From Caryophanales bacterium (lineage in GTDB: Bacteria; Bacillota; Bacilli; Exiguobacteriales; Exiguobacteriaceae): DNA of 64,000 nucleotides. This document shows positions 1 to 9,105 of the stretch, piece after piece. The notes under the pieces are model-generated. The model did not search any database, was not told the DNA's origin, and worked only from the letters and a program-made list of their open reading frames with translations. The position numbers and the translations under genes were made by a program. The stretch is from contig CABIYO010000002.1 of the NCBI GenBank assembly GCA_902362975.1, positions 62,001 to 126,000 of the forward strand, written 5' to 3'. The stretch's first letter is position 1. Every line of letters starts with the position of its first letter.

Positions 1-265
1 ATGATTCATTGTCCATGAAGACATATGTGTCGCCCATTGGATAGAGATATTGCATGCGTTTACGCTCGATGTGTGCACGTTCGATTTTCTCTCCGCCACG
101 GAACGTCGTTTCTTGGATTGCCCCGTTACGCAAGTTACGCATTTTCGTACGAACGAATGCTGCGCCTTTACCCGGTTTTACGTGTTGAAACTCGATGACT
201 TGCCAAATCGAACCGTCAGACGTTTTAACCGTCAATCCTGTTTTTAAATCGTTAACTGATACCAT
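1..265 (-). CDS. efp: Elongation factor P, N-terminal part (cut by window edge)
   Basis: EF-P enters the ribosomal E site and relieves stalling at polyproline stretches. Only the first 88 codons are present; the rest lies before base 1. The visible protein is the N-terminal KOW-like domain with the loop [10 protein letters not shown], whose Lys33 sits where the family carries its modified lysine, followed by the start of the OB domain. ATG at 265 is preceded by TAGGAGGAAG. It is the last gene of an apparent aroQ-peptidase-efp operon, 29 bases after the peptidase stop, as in Bacillus. The identification is secure; the C-terminus cannot be judged. Confidence 0.95.
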   Translation of the reverse strand, partial: MVSVNDLKTGLTVKTSDGSIWQVIEFQHVKPGKGAAFVRTKMRNLRNGAIQETTFRGGEKIERAHIERKRMQYLYPMGDTYVFMDNES

Positions 266-294
266 GTTGACTTCCTCCTAAATTCAGATGAGAC

Positions 295-1365
295 TTATGC
301 CTCGATCGTAATTAACTCTTTTGGCGACTGTGTCAGAAGGTAGCATCCGTCTTCTGTGATGACGACATCGTCTTCAATTCGGCAACCACCGACGCCATTA
401 ATGTAAATACCTGGCTCGATCGTCACGACCATACCAGGCTCGAGCACCGTGTCCGAACGGAACGATAATCCTGGGGCCTCATGCACTTCCATTCCGAGAC
501 CATGTCCTGTCGAGTGACCAAAATATTCGCCATACCCAGCTTCTTTAATAATATCGCGTGTCAACGCATCCGCCTCAATGCCAGTAATTCCAGCTCGTAT
601 GCCTTCTACGCCAGCAAGTTGAGCACGGAGTACCGTATCGTAGATTTGACGCAACTCATCCGAAATCGGACCGACTGCAAGCGTACGTGTGATATCTGAG
701 CAGTACCCTTTATAGTAAGCCCCGAAATCAAGCGTAACCAATTCTCCAGTTTGGATGACTTTATCGCTTGCCACACCGTGCGGTAGCGCCGAACGGAGAC
801 CCGAGGCAACAATCATGTCGAACGATGACGAGTCGGCACCTTTTGAACGCATGAACATTTCGAGTTCGTTCGCGACTTCTCTTTCGGTACGACCAGGACG
901 GATGAACGTCTGGATATGGGTGTACGCCGCATCAGCGATTGCCGCAGCTTCCTTCATAATCTTAATCTCTGATTCATCCTTAATCAAGCGCAGTTTTTCT
1001 ACGATTCCAGACGTTTCAATAAGTTGAACGTCCACTTCTTTTTCATAGGCACGATATTGCCCCACTGTCATCGCATCCTGCTCAATGCCAAGGCGCTTGA
1101 TGGATTCACGTGACACGACATCTGCTACCGACTTAATGAGTGACGTATCAAGCTCGATGATGTCATACCCTTTTACTTGATCGTTCGCCTGTTCCGTGTA
1201 ACGGAAGTCCGTGATAAAACTTGCTGAATCAGACGTGATGACGATGACACCGCTCGATCCTGTGAAACCAGATAAGTAGCGGATATTCTCACGTTTTGTG
1301 ACGAGCAACGCATCAATTTCGTTTTCTTCTAACTGTGTTTGCAGTTTGTTTACGCGTTCAATCAT
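295..1365 (-). CDS. yqhT: M24 family Xaa-Pro peptidase (YqhT-like)
   Basis: Cytoplasmic metalloaminopeptidase of the pita-bread fold, expected to release N-terminal residues before proline or to split Xaa-Pro dipeptides. The 356-residue protein has a creatinase-type N-domain (about 1-125) and a C-terminal M24 domain. Ligands for the two metal ions are visible: Asp in L-D-F-G-A, Asp in Y-C-S-D-I-T, His in G-H-S-T-G-H-G-L-G, Glu in T-I-E-P-G and Glu in G-C-R-I-E-D-D. ATG at 1365 follows GGAGG and overlaps the aroQ stop by 8 bases, so the two are translationally linked. Position before efp matches B. subtilis yqhT. Exact substrate preference cannot be read from sequence. Confidence 0.9.
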   Translation of the reverse strand: MIERVNKLQTQLEENEIDALLVTKRENIRYLSGFTGSSGVIVITSDSASFITDFRYTEQANDQVKGYDIIELDTSLIKSVADVVSRESIKRLGIEQDAMTVGQYRAYEKEVDVQLIETSGIVEKLRLIKDESEIKIMKEAAAIADAAYTHIQTFIRPGRTEREVANELEMFMRSKGADSSSFDMIVASGLRSALPHGVASDKVIQTGELVTLDFGAYYKGYCSDITRTLAVGPISDELRQIYDTVLRAQLAGVEGIRAGITGIEADALTRDIIKEAGYGEYFGHSTGHGLGMEVHEAPGLSFRSDTVLEPGMVVTIEPGIYINGVGGCRIEDDVVITEDGCYLLTQSPKELITIEA

Positions 1366-1795
1366 GTCGATTCCTCCAATGTTCGATTAGTGCATGCATC
1401 GCTAGCGTATAGCTCGTGAGTCCAAAACCGGTAATGACACCGATACAGACGGCAGCAAGTTTCGACTCATGCCGAAAGGTCTCGCGTGCATGCACGTTCG
1501 AGATATGTACTTCAACGACCGGGGCAGCGATAGCGGATATGGCATCCCGGATCGCGATCGATGTATGCGTATAGGCACCCGCATTCAATATGACACCCTC
1601 ATAATCAAAAGCGTCATGTAGCGCATCAATTAAATCTCCCTCATGATTCGATTGTTTAAAGGTGAGTTCAACGTCTTCTGGAGCGCGCAGCATCAGTTCT
1701 GCCGCCAATCCTTTCAACGACACATCGCCATATACACCCGGTTCACGACGACCCAGTAGATTTAAATTCGGTCCATTTAAAACTAAAATCCGCAA
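1358..1795 (-). CDS. aroQ: 3-dehydroquinate dehydratase, type II
   Basis: Catalyses dehydration of 3-dehydroquinate to 3-dehydroshikimate in the shikimate pathway; type II enzymes are dodecamers of a flavodoxin-like fold. The 145-residue length is typical. Visible motifs are the N-terminal N-G-P-N-L-N-L-L-G-R-R-E-P with the catalytic Tyr in G-V-Y-G, and the conserved E-V-H-I-S-N with the catalytic His, followed by R-E-T-F-R. The start is TTG, seven bases after GAGGGGG; there is no better in-frame ATG. First gene of the aroQ-yqhT-efp operon, with a promoter-like sequence just upstream. Confidence 0.95.
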   Translation of the reverse strand: MRILVLNGPNLNLLGRREPGVYGDVSLKGLAAELMLRAPEDVELTFKQSNHEGDLIDALHDAFDYEGVILNAGAYTHTSIAIRDAISAIAAPVVEVHISNVHARETFRHESKLAAVCIGVITGFGLTSYTLAMHALIEHWRNRHD

Positions 1796-1827
1796 CCTTC
1801 TTCCCCCTCGTTCGTCAAGTCTTATCT

Positions 1828-1857
1828 ATTGTAACAAATTTATCGAAAGAACGTGAA
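1828..1857 (-). promoter_or_regulatory. Candidate SigA promoter for aroQ operon
   Basis: On the minus strand a TTCACG (1852-1857) and TACAAT (1828-1833) are separated by 18 bases, about 35 bases before the aroQ TTG. Match to the housekeeping consensus is reasonable, not perfect. Confidence 0.55.
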
Positions 1858-1936
1858 TCGATCCTTCTGCCCTTTCGTTTTTTTTACAAATTACGGTATA
1901 ATTCAAGTACAACATTTGAAGAATCGAGGAAAGTGA

Positions 1937-2878
1937 ATGAATTCTAAACCAACCATCCCGGTCGGGGGACAGGCGCTCGTGGAAGGTGTCATGTTTCAAG
2001 GCCGCTCTGAAAGCGCATCTGCCATCCGGCGAAAAGATGGCTCGATCGAAACATTCGAGCAAGCGCGCATTCTTGTCCCTTGGGTCCAATCGTTAAAAAA
2101 AGTACCGTTCTTGAGAGGGATTGTCGCGCTTTACGAATCGTTAAAGAACGGTTCTGCACATATGAACTTTGCGAGCGATCGATATGATGTCGACCCGAGT
2201 GAAGATACGAACACGAGCGAAGACCAAAAACAGAGCATATGGATGATTACCTTCATCGCAATCGTCGGTGTCATCTCATACGTGTTTGGTAAATTGATTT
2301 TCAATGTGACGCCTGCACTGCTCGCGGCTATGTTTCGAGACGTGCCTTTATTTTCCGGACATGTGATTCAAAACCTCCTTGAAGGGGGAATAAAATTAGT
2401 ATTGTTACTCAGCTACCTTTACTTGATATCATTGACGCCACTTATCAAGCGCGTCTTCCAATATCACGGTGCTGAGCATAAAGTCATCAATTGCTATGAG
2501 TCCGGTCGTCCTGTCACGGTTGAACAAGTACGCCAAAGCTCGAGATTGCATTATCGCTGTGGCTCGAGTTTCATTTTATTCACCGTCTTCGTCGGGATTG
2601 GGGTTTATATGATTGTGCCAATCGACCCGCTTTGGTTGCGACTCGTCAGCCGAATCGCCCTATTGCCGGTCGTCATCGGAATCTCATTTGAAGTCCTTCA
2701 GTTTACCAATCGTTTCCGTGACCATCGCTTTCTGTCATTCCTCGGCAAACCGGGCCTGTCGCTCCAATTATTGACGACACGAGAGCCAAATGATGAGCAG
2801 ATTCAAGTCGCGATTGAAGCATTTGAAACATGGGAACGAAAAGAGTTAGGAGAATCGGTCATTCATAGAGAGGGATAA
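1937..2878 (+). CDS. yqhQ: DUF1385 integral membrane protein YqhQ
   Basis: Membrane protein of the DUF1385/YqhQ family; biochemical function is not established. The N-terminus carries the family signature P-V-G-G-Q-A-L-V-E-G-V-M-F. Hydrophobic segments follow at about residues 100-120, 150-175 and 210-255, with the conserved H-G-A-E-H-K-V-I-N-C-Y-E between them, which looks like a metal or substrate site. Length (313) is normal for the family. ATG at 1937 follows GAGGAAAG. It is divergent from aroQ and followed after 14 bases by yqhP, the same pair as in B. subtilis. Confidence 0.88.
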   Translation: MNSKPTIPVGGQALVEGVMFQGRSESASAIRRKDGSIETFEQARILVPWVQSLKKVPFLRGIVALYESLKNGSAHMNFASDRYDVDPSEDTNTSEDQKQSIWMITFIAIVGVISYVFGKLIFNVTPALLAAMFRDVPLFSGHVIQNLLEGGIKLVLLLSYLYLISLTPLIKRVFQYHGAEHKVINCYESGRPVTVEQVRQSSRLHYRCGSSFILFTVFVGIGVYMIVPIDPLWLRLVSRIALLPVVIGISFEVLQFTNRFRDHRFLSFLGKPGLSLQLLTTREPNDEQIQVAIEAFETWERKELGESVIHREG

Positions 2879-2892
2879 GAGGAGGAAGCACC

Positions 2893-3303
2893 ATGATCAG
2901 ACAAAGAGTCGGTTCGATCGCTGCAACAATCGTGTTTATCCTTGGCTTCATCGGGGTCGGGCATATGCTTGCCACCGATCCAGGTCGCCTGTTTAGACAA
3001 TTGTTGTTCATCGGGATATTCGGGTTAGTCTTTTATGTGATCTATCGCGTCTTCATGGCACCACGTATGTCTGCAGAAGATGCACGCTATCGTAAAACCG
3101 CGCAAGCCTCAAAAAAACGAATGCAGGGAAGTCGTGGTCCTCAAGTCAAACCCTTCGCTTCCGCTAAAAACCGGAAAGCGAAGAAACCTGGTTCGAACGT
3201 CACCAAGTTATCTAAACGTTCAACCGTACATCGTAGCAATCCCCCACACTTAACAGTGATTGAAGGAAAAAAAGGGAAGAAGAAAAAGAAAGCAAACATG
3301 TAA
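2893..3303 (+). CDS. yqhP: SA1362/YqhP-family small membrane protein
   Basis: A 136-residue protein with two N-terminal membrane segments (about 7-27 and 33-53) and a strongly basic tail rich in Lys and Arg (about 60-136, ending in a Lys-rich run). This architecture and the place beside yqhQ fit the SA1362/YqhP family, of unknown function. The tail is expected in the cytoplasm and could bind nucleic acid or phospholipid headgroups; that is inference. ATG follows GAGGAGGAAGCACC. A terminator overlaps the stop codon. Confidence 0.7.
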   Translation: MIRQRVGSIAATIVFILGFIGVGHMLATDPGRLFRQLLFIGIFGLVFYVIYRVFMAPRMSAEDARYRKTAQASKKRMQGSRGPQVKPFASAKNRKAKKPGSNVTKLSKRSTVHRSNPPHLTVIEGKKGKKKKKANM

Positions 3304-3327
3304 AAGGAGCGCTGCGGCGCTCCTTTT
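3302..3327. terminator. Bidirectional terminator between yqhP and hpt
   Basis: GC-rich perfect stem AAAGGAGCGC / GCGCTCCTTT around a TGCG loop, with A-run on one side and T-run on the other, between convergent genes. Confidence 0.85.
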
Positions 3328-3854
3328 TATGTCGTCTCTACATATCCGATATACGGAAGATTCCGATATTGCTCCGCATAATCGATCCCATATCCGATGA
3401 CAAACTCATCAGGAATTTCGAACCCGACATAGTCTGCGTCCAATTGAACGAGTCGACGCGCCGGCTTGTCGAGAAGCGTACAAATTTTCAACTGTTTCGG
3501 TTGATGGAGCTCCATATGTTTACACAAGAATTTCAACGTCTGTCCCGTGTCGATGATGTCCTCAATAATGACGACATACTTTCTTTCCACATCTAAATCC
3601 AAGTCCTTCCGAATCTGCACACTCCCACTCGAGACCGTCTTTTTCCCGTAAGAAGACGTCGCGACCGTATCGAGCTGAACGCTGCCTTTCATGTATCGCA
3701 TCAAATCTGCCGCAAAGACCATCGAACCCTTTAACACGGCGACGATCACGATCGGTGTTCCCTCTGCATCGTTCTCAATTTCTTCAGCCAACTCTTTTAC
3801 ACGTGTTTGGATCTGCTGTTCATCAAACAATTTTCCTTTGATTTGAATCTCCAT
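3327..3854 (-). CDS. hpt: Hypoxanthine phosphoribosyltransferase
   Basis: Purine salvage enzyme that transfers the phosphoribosyl group of PRPP to hypoxanthine or guanine, giving IMP or GMP. The PRPP loop V-V-I-I-E-D-I-I-D-T-G-Q-T-L is intact, as is the early loop V-L-K-G-S-M-V-F-A and the catalytic S-S-Y-G region; 175 residues is normal. ATG 3854 is forced because a TAA lies immediately upstream in frame. The only good Shine-Dalgarno (GGGGGTGA, RNA sense of 3876-3883) is 24 bases away, but a hairpin lies between them (separate entry). In Bacillus, hpt normally sits near tilS/ftsH, so the location here differs. Confidence 0.93.
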   Translation of the reverse strand: MEIQIKGKLFDEQQIQTRVKELAEEIENDAEGTPIVIVAVLKGSMVFAADLMRYMKGSVQLDTVATSSYGKKTVSSGSVQIRKDLDLDVERKYVVIIEDIIDTGQTLKFLCKHMELHQPKQLKICTLLDKPARRLVQLDADYVGFEIPDEFVIGYGIDYAEQYRNLPYIGYVETT

Positions 3855-3859
3855 TTATC

Positions 3860-3875
3860 CGGCGAATGTTCGCCG
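3860..3875 (-). promoter_or_regulatory. Hairpin between Shine-Dalgarno and hpt start
   Basis: In the mRNA CGGCGA / TCGCCG form a six-pair GC-rich stem with a four-base loop (ACAT). Linear spacing from GGGGG to ATG is 24 bases; folding reduces it to about eight. It may therefore be needed for translation of hpt. Confidence 0.5.
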
Positions 3876-3988
3876 TCACCCCCTATCTATTCAATCCACG
3901 ATTCATCTTAACATAATGACGACTAAAAAATATACATTCTATGATAAATCTGAATGATTCGTTCGTATTTTAGTGATGATGAACCAAA

Positions 3989-4023
3989 TAAAAAGCGACA
4001 ATCGAGTTCGATTGTCGCTTTTT
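3989..4023 (-). terminator. Terminator of mntR
   Basis: Stem AAGCGACAATCGA / TCGATTGTCGCTT with flanking A- and T-runs just after the mntR stop. Confidence 0.85.
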
Positions 4024-4028
4024 ACATA

Positions 4029-4457
4029 TTATTCCTCTGAAGCTCGCTCTTGTTCCCGAAATTCTCTGAATTGATCCATGAGCTCAGGCTTATCTTCAAA
4101 AAATTTCACGAATTGTGTCATACAGTCAAGCGTGTTCGAGCTGAGATGGTGTTCGATTCCCTCGACGTCCTCGTACACATCTGCCTCATCCACTCCGATT
4201 AGACGTAAAAAAGACTCGAGCATCGCATGACGCTCGACCAATCGCTTCCCTACTTTTTGACCTTTTTTTGTAAGCATGAGACCACGATATTTTTCATACA
4301 CCAGATATTCTTCACGGTCCAACTTTTGAACCATTTTGGTGACAGAGGAGGGATGGACTCCTAAATGTTCCGCAATATCAGATACACGCGCATAGCCTTT
4401 CTCTGACATCAACAAATAAATACGTTCTAAATAATCTTCCATACTCGGTGTCGGCAT
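4029..4457 (-). CDS. mntR: Manganese-dependent transcriptional regulator MntR
   Basis: DtxR-family dimeric repressor that senses Mn(II) and represses manganese uptake genes. From ATG 4457 the protein is 142 residues, the same as B. subtilis MntR, and Asp8 and Glu11 fall on the known metal ligands; the other ligands are recognisable in R-H-A-M-L-E and D-V-E-G-I-E-H-H. The winged helix is residues 1-70. A GTG six bases earlier is in frame but only two bases from GGAGG, so the ATG eight bases away is chosen. No Mn transporter gene lies in this window. Confidence 0.93.
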   Translation of the reverse strand: MPTPSMEDYLERIYLLMSEKGYARVSDIAEHLGVHPSSVTKMVQKLDREEYLVYEKYRGLMLTKKGQKVGKRLVERHAMLESFLRLIGVDEADVYEDVEGIEHHLSSNTLDCMTQFVKFFEDKPELMDQFREFREQERASEE

Positions 4458-4495
4458 GGGCACGACCTCCCCTTATATTCCGGTTTCCATTCTTC

Positions 4496-4524
4496 ATTTT
4501 ATCTTAACTAGAGTGAAATCGAAA
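4496..4524 (-). promoter_or_regulatory. Candidate promoter of mntR
   Basis: TTTCGA (4519-4524) and TAAAAT (4496-4501) on the minus strand with 17-base spacing. Confidence 0.5.
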
Positions 4525-4553
4525 GAGAAAGCCCCGATTGATTGAGTCAATCA

Positions 4554-4582
4554 TTGTCTCATGACCTTAAATTCATTATAAT
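4554..4582 (+). promoter_or_regulatory. Promoter of the rhodanese gene yqhL
   Basis: TTGTCT (4554-4559), 17-base spacer, perfect TATAAT (4577-4582). It places transcription start near 4588, which argues against translation starting at the ATG there. Confidence 0.7.
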
Positions 4583-4620
4583 GAGATATGGTAACTTTGA
4601 AAGAGAAGGGAAGAACATCT

Positions 4621-5001
4621 ATGGGACTCGAAACAATCCTCGTCATCCTCCTATGGGTTGCCTTGATCGCCTACATCGTATGGCGTTTCATGCCAGCTCG
4701 CGGGTTGAAAAAAATGAAACAAGAAGAATTCCGCGCCTCACTCCGTAAAGGTCAGTTGATTGACGTGCGTGAACCGAATGAATACAAAGGTGGACATATC
4801 GTTGGTGCTCGGAATATCCCGGTCGGCCAAATGAAACTACGCATGAAAGAACTGCGCAAAGATCAGCCGATTTTGATTTACTGCCAAGGTAGTTCACGTT
4901 CAAACCAGGCGGCTAAACTCCTGATGAAGAACGGATACAACAACATCTACATGCTCGAAGGCGGTTTCAAGAACTGGAAGGGTAAGATTAAAAAAGCATA
5001 A
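4621..5001 (+). CDS. yqhL: Membrane-anchored rhodanese-like protein YqhL
   Basis: Single-domain rhodanese fold expected to carry sulfane sulfur on a cysteine; physiological partner unknown. Starting at ATG 4621 the protein has 126 residues: an N-terminal membrane segment (about 3-21) and a rhodanese domain (about 30-125) with the active-site loop C-Q-G-S-S-R-S. An upstream in-frame ATG at 4588 coincides with the predicted transcription start and has no ribosome site, whereas 4621 follows GAAGGGA, so the shorter form is preferred. Convergent with gcvPB, sharing a terminator; the same neighbourhood exists in B. subtilis. Confidence 0.85.
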   Translation: MGLETILVILLWVALIAYIVWRFMPARGLKKMKQEEFRASLRKGQLIDVREPNEYKGGHIVGARNIPVGQMKLRMKELRKDQPILIYCQGSSRSNQAAKLLMKNGYNNIYMLEGGFKNWKGKIKKA

Positions 5002-5044
5002 AAAACGGGCGGGTCGATTCAATTATCGACTCGCCCATTTTTTT
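5001..5044. terminator. Bidirectional terminator between yqhL and gcvPB
   Basis: Stem GGGCGRGTCGA / TCGACYCGCCC with A-run before and T-run after. Confidence 0.85.
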
Positions 5045-6518
5045 ATTTCACAGATGACGCCTCACGACGCTCATATTTTAAGACCGGTTTACGGGCAGCG
5101 AGTGTCTCGTCCATCCGTTTGACGACCGTCGTATGAGGAGCCGTCTGAACAATCTCCGGATTTTCTTCCGCCTCTTTGGCAATCTGGAGCATCGCATCAC
5201 AGAACGCATCGAGAGTTTCTTTTGATTCTGTCTCTGTCGGTTCCACCATAATACATTCCTCGACATTTAACGGGAAATAGATTGTCGGTGGGTGGTAACC
5301 GAAGTCAAGAAGGCGCTTAGCGATGTCGAGTGTACGAACACCAAGGGCTTTTTGACGTTTCCCTGACAAGACAAATTCGTGTTTGCAATACGTATCATAT
5401 GGCACGTCGAACGCATCTTTTAGTCGCGCGAACATATAGTTGGCGTTGAGGACCGCTTCACGTGATACCCGCGTCAATCCTTCTGCGCCCATCGTCTTGA
5501 TATAGCTGTAAGCTCGGACGTTTATGCCGAAGTTTCCATAGAATGGTTTGATGCGACCGATTGAATGTGGTCGGTCATAATCGAGACCATATCCATCATC
5601 TGTCTTCGTCACGATTGGAGTCGGTAGGAATGGGATCAAGTCACGTTTTACCCCGACTGGACCCGAGCCTGGACCTCCACCCCCGTGAGGACCCGTGAAC
5701 GTCTTATGCAGGTTCAAGTGAACGACGTCAAAACCCATGTCCCCCGGACGTGCGATTCCGAGAATCGCGTTTGAGTTCGCACCATCATAATAAAGTTTCC
5801 CACCAGCTTCATGAACGACTTTTGAGATTTCAAGAATATCCGCTTCGAATAGTCCAAGCGTATTCGGGTTTGTCAGCATGAGCGCAGCCGTATCCGCTCC
5901 AACTTTTGACTTCAAATCATCCAAATCAACGAGCCCGCGCTCATCCGACTTGACGGTCACCGTCTCGAATCCAGCAACGACTGCGGACGCCGGGTTCGTT
6001 CCGTGCGCCGAATCTGGTACGAGTACTTTCGTACGAGCCGTATCCCCATTACGCTCATGGAACGCTTTAATCAACATAAGTCCCGTCCATTCCCCATGGG
6101 CCCCTGCCGCTGGTTGGAGTGTGACTTCGTCCATCCCCGTGATTTCAGCGAGTTGCTCTTGTAAGTCCACCATGAGTTCGAGCGCACCTTGAATCGTCTC
6201 AATCGGTTGCAACGGGTGAATATGTGCAAAGCCAGGAAGACGAGCCATATCTTCGTTCACTTTCGGATTATATTTCATCGTACACGAACCGAGCGGATAG
6301 AAGCCTGAATCGACCCCATGGTTTCTTGTAGATAGAGACGTGTAATGACGAACGACATCGAGTTCAGATACTTCCGGAAGTTCCGCCGCCTCTTTTCGAA
6401 TCATCGTAGCTGGTAACAATGTCTCAAGATCAACCTCTGGGACAGTCGGTGTCGGCAAATTATATCCAGTCCGTCCTTCACGTGATACTTCAAAAATTAG
6501 TGTTTGCTCGTGTTGCAT
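5043..6518 (-). CDS. gcvPB: Glycine dehydrogenase (decarboxylating) subunit 2
   Basis: PLP-binding half of the two-subunit P protein of the glycine cleavage system, which decarboxylates glycine and passes the aminomethyl group to lipoylated GcvH. The Schiff-base lysine is in [12 protein letters not shown], followed by the glycine-rich G-G-G-G-P-G-S-G-P. Length 491 is normal. ATG overlaps the gcvPA stop by one base (TAATG). Last gene of gcvT-gcvPA-gcvPB. GcvH and dihydrolipoamide dehydrogenase must be encoded elsewhere. Confidence 0.96.
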   Translation of the reverse strand: MQHEQTLIFEVSREGRTGYNLPTPTVPEVDLETLLPATMIRKEAAELPEVSELDVVRHYTSLSTRNHGVDSGFYPLGSCTMKYNPKVNEDMARLPGFAHIHPLQPIETIQGALELMVDLQEQLAEITGMDEVTLQPAAGAHGEWTGLMLIKAFHERNGDTARTKVLVPDSAHGTNPASAVVAGFETVTVKSDERGLVDLDDLKSKVGADTAALMLTNPNTLGLFEADILEISKVVHEAGGKLYYDGANSNAILGIARPGDMGFDVVHLNLHKTFTGPHGGGGPGSGPVGVKRDLIPFLPTPIVTKTDDGYGLDYDRPHSIGRIKPFYGNFGINVRAYSYIKTMGAEGLTRVSREAVLNANYMFARLKDAFDVPYDTYCKHEFVLSGKRQKALGVRTLDIAKRLLDFGYHPPTIYFPLNVEECIMVEPTETESKETLDAFCDAMLQIAKEAEENPEIVQTAPHTTVVKRMDETLAARKPVLKYERREASSVK

Positions 6519-7864
6519 TATTTCATCCCCCCAACCACTTCGACAAACTGATCAATCTCTTCTTTCGTGCGCAATTCCGTCGCGCAAACCAACATCTGTG
6601 TCTGACGATCCACTTCATACGTACCAAGCGGTAGACCACCGATCATGCCATGCTCGAGTAGATGGCGCGATACTTCTTCTGCGTCACGTCCAAAATCCAC
6701 CACGAACTCATTAAACATCGGTCCTTCGTCCACGATGTTGAATCCTGCAGCTTTTAACGCTTCTTTCATATAATGAGCGGTTTGAATATTCCTAACGGCC
6801 ATATCACGAATTCCGTATTTTCCCAAAGCGGACATCGTAATTGAAGCCGCCAATGCGTTAAGCGCTTGGTTCGAACAGATATTGGATGTCGCTTTATCAC
6901 GCCGAATGTGCTGTTCACGCGCCTGGAGAGTCAACACGAATCCGCGTTTGCCGTCCTCATCGACCGTTTGACCAACAAGTCGTCCCGGTAGTTTACGCAT
7001 CAAAGATTTTTTGACCGCGAAGTATCCACATGACGGTCCACCAAAACTTTGCGGAATACCGAATGGCTGTGCATCTCCGACCGTGATGTCCGCACCGAGT
7101 GCTCCTGGTGACTCAAGAATTCCGAGGGCGAGCGGATTGCTCGAAACGACGAAGAGCGCACCGGCTTCATGAGCCAATTGTGCCAATGTTTCTAAGTCTT
7201 CAATACGACCGTAGAAGTTTGGATATTGTACGACAAGACACGACGCATCCGTCAAATCCAGGTCTGACACGTCCGTCACCCCGTTCACCACATCTGTGTA
7301 GTCAACGGATAGCCCCGGTCCGTCAGCATACGTACGGATTACGTCCTTCGCTTCAGGATGCACTGCACCAGAGACGACGACACGTTTTTTCTTCGTCTGC
7401 GCGCTCGCTAGGTAAGTCGCCTCAGCGAGAGCCGTGATTCCGTCGTACATCGAAGAGTTCGCGACGTCCATCCCTGTCAATTCACAAATCATTGTTTGGA
7501 ATTCGAACATCGCCTGAAGTTCACCTTGTGAAATCTCAGGTTGATATGGCGTATACGCCGTATAGAATTCAGAACGCAAAAGCATATGGTTCATCACACT
7601 TGGCGAAAGATGATCGTACATCCCTGCTCCAAGGAAGCTCGGGTATGATTTCGTATGTTTGTTTTTATCAGCCAACTTCGTCATATGACGAACGAGATCG
7701 ACTTCCGGAAGCGGAGCCCCAATCGCCGCCAATGATGCTTGTTCGCGAAGTGTTTCTGGAATATCTGAAAGAAGCGCTTCGATTGAATCGACGCCGATTG
7801 TCTCTAACATGTCTCGTTCATCTTGTTCGGTCATCGGTAAATAACGAAATTCCATTCTGTTCAT
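6518..7864 (-). CDS. gcvPA: Glycine dehydrogenase (decarboxylating) subunit 1
   Basis: N-terminal-half subunit of the glycine cleavage P protein, forming a heterotetramer with GcvPB. The family opening [10 protein letters not shown] and the conserved F-L-G-A-G-M-Y-D-H and [11 protein letters not shown] are visible. The open frame runs further upstream, but ATG 7864 with AGGGGGA before it gives the usual 448 residues; the longer version would overlap gcvT by over 120 bases. Starts 16 bases after gcvT. Confidence 0.95.
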   Translation of the reverse strand: MNRMEFRYLPMTEQDERDMLETIGVDSIEALLSDIPETLREQASLAAIGAPLPEVDLVRHMTKLADKNKHTKSYPSFLGAGMYDHLSPSVMNHMLLRSEFYTAYTPYQPEISQGELQAMFEFQTMICELTGMDVANSSMYDGITALAEATYLASAQTKKKRVVVSGAVHPEAKDVIRTYADGPGLSVDYTDVVNGVTDVSDLDLTDASCLVVQYPNFYGRIEDLETLAQLAHEAGALFVVSSNPLALGILESPGALGADITVGDAQPFGIPQSFGGPSCGYFAVKKSLMRKLPGRLVGQTVDEDGKRGFVLTLQAREQHIRRDKATSNICSNQALNALAASITMSALGKYGIRDMAVRNIQTAHYMKEALKAAGFNIVDEGPMFNEFVVDFGRDAEEVSRHLLEHGMIGGLPLGTYEVDRQTQMLVCATELRTKEEIDQFVEVVGGMK

Positions 7865-7880
7865 TCTGAATCCCCCTGTT

Positions 7881-8957
7881 TCATTTCGTTCGTTTATAGA
7901 AAGGTGTCGGTACGCGTTCGGCTTCAATCTTTTTGCCACGGATGTCGATGACAAAACGTTCTTCATCTTTGTAACGTGCATCGACTCTTGCCCATGCGAT
8001 TGATTCATTTACAGTCGGAGGGATTGTACCGGTCGTGACAACACCGATTACATTCCCATCCAATTCAACTTGCGCCCCTTGGCGAGCAATCCCACGACCG
8101 AGCAATTTCAATCCGATCAATCGGTTCGGAATATTCTCTTTTTGAGTGACGAGTGCTTCCTTACCAACAAAATCAGTATCTAGCTTGACTGCAAAATTGA
8201 GATTCGCTTCGAATGGTGTGACCGACTCATCCAACTCATGACCGTAAAGCGGCAAGCACGCCTCGAAACGCAATGTATCGCGTGCGCCCAGCCCACATGG
8301 GGTAACACCTTCAGCTTCAAGCGCTTCCCAAATGGCAGAAATCGCTTCGGATCGAGCATAAATCTCGAAGCCATCTTCCCCAGTATACCCACTTCTAGAG
8401 ATGATTGATGGCACACCCGCCACGTCCCCATTCATGAATTTAAAAAACCCGATTTCGTCGAGTGTCACATTTGTGATGGTCTGAAGCACGGATTGTGCAT
8501 TCGGTCCTTGAATCGCAATCTGACCATATTCATCAGATTCATTTGTCACAACCACGTCACCTTTGACGTGTCGACGAATGTGCGCTTCATCCTTTTCGAT
8601 ATTTGAAGCATTGACGACGAGCCAATAAGCGTCCTCGTCTAATCGATAGACAAGCAAATCGTCCACCACACCGCCGTCTTCTAGACAGAGAAGGTTATAC
8701 TGGGCTTGACCGACTTTAATCTTCGAGATATCATTCGTCACCAAGTTTTGAACTTGCTCAAGCGCATCCGGCCCTTCGATTCGAATTTCTCCCATGTGAG
8801 ATACATCAAACATCCCCACGTTTTGACGTACAGCCAAATGCTCTTCTTTAATCGAAGAGAACATAATCGGCATTTCAAATCCCGCAAAATCAACCATCTT
8901 CGCCTTCGGTTCAATCAAATCGAACAAAGGCGTACGTTTCAAAGTAACCTTTTCCAT
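7881..8957 (-). CDS. gcvT: Aminomethyltransferase (glycine cleavage T protein)
   Basis: Transfers the methylene carbon from aminomethyl-lipoyl-GcvH to tetrahydrofolate, releasing ammonia. From ATG 8957, preceded by GGGGGAT, the protein has 358 residues, typical of GcvT. The folate-binding aminomethyltransferase domain opens with R-T-P-L-F-D and contains M-F-D-V-S-H-M-G-E; the C-terminal barrel includes N-E-S-I-A-W-A-R. First gene of the gcv operon. The frame is open to 9167 upstream, but that stretch is low in coding character. The leader of about 150 bases shows no glycine riboswitch, unlike many Bacillus relatives. Confidence 0.95.
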   Translation of the reverse strand: MEKVTLKRTPLFDLIEPKAKMVDFAGFEMPIMFSSIKEEHLAVRQNVGMFDVSHMGEIRIEGPDALEQVQNLVTNDISKIKVGQAQYNLLCLEDGGVVDDLLVYRLDEDAYWLVVNASNIEKDEAHIRRHVKGDVVVTNESDEYGQIAIQGPNAQSVLQTITNVTLDEIGFFKFMNGDVAGVPSIISRSGYTGEDGFEIYARSEAISAIWEALEAEGVTPCGLGARDTLRFEACLPLYGHELDESVTPFEANLNFAVKLDTDFVGKEALVTQKENIPNRLIGLKLLGRGIARQGAQVELDGNVIGVVTTGTIPPTVNESIAWARVDARYKDEERFVIDIRGKKIEAERVPTPFYKRTK

Positions 8958-9059
8958 AATATCCCCCAATCCCGAACATAAAATGCTTTTGTTTTTAAAA
9001 TATTTCGTTTTCCATTCCACTTTAACAATTTTTATTCCTTCTGCATAGGTAAAAACACG

Positions 9060-9098
9060 AAAAAGAAAAAGGACGAAAAACGAAAACGTTTTCATCCT
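9060..9098 (-). terminator. Terminator of the aroK/DUF948 end of the operon
   Basis: On the minus strand AGGATGAAAA pairs with TTTTCGTCCT (one G-T pair), followed by a T-rich run. It lies between the 112-residue gene and gcvT. Confidence 0.65.
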
Positions 9099-9105
9099 CA
9101 TTATT

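Noticed and set aside
9081..9094. cre-like TGAAAACGTTTTCG upstream of gcvT
   Set aside because: It is part of a terminator stem-loop for the preceding gene, which explains the inverted symmetry without CcpA.
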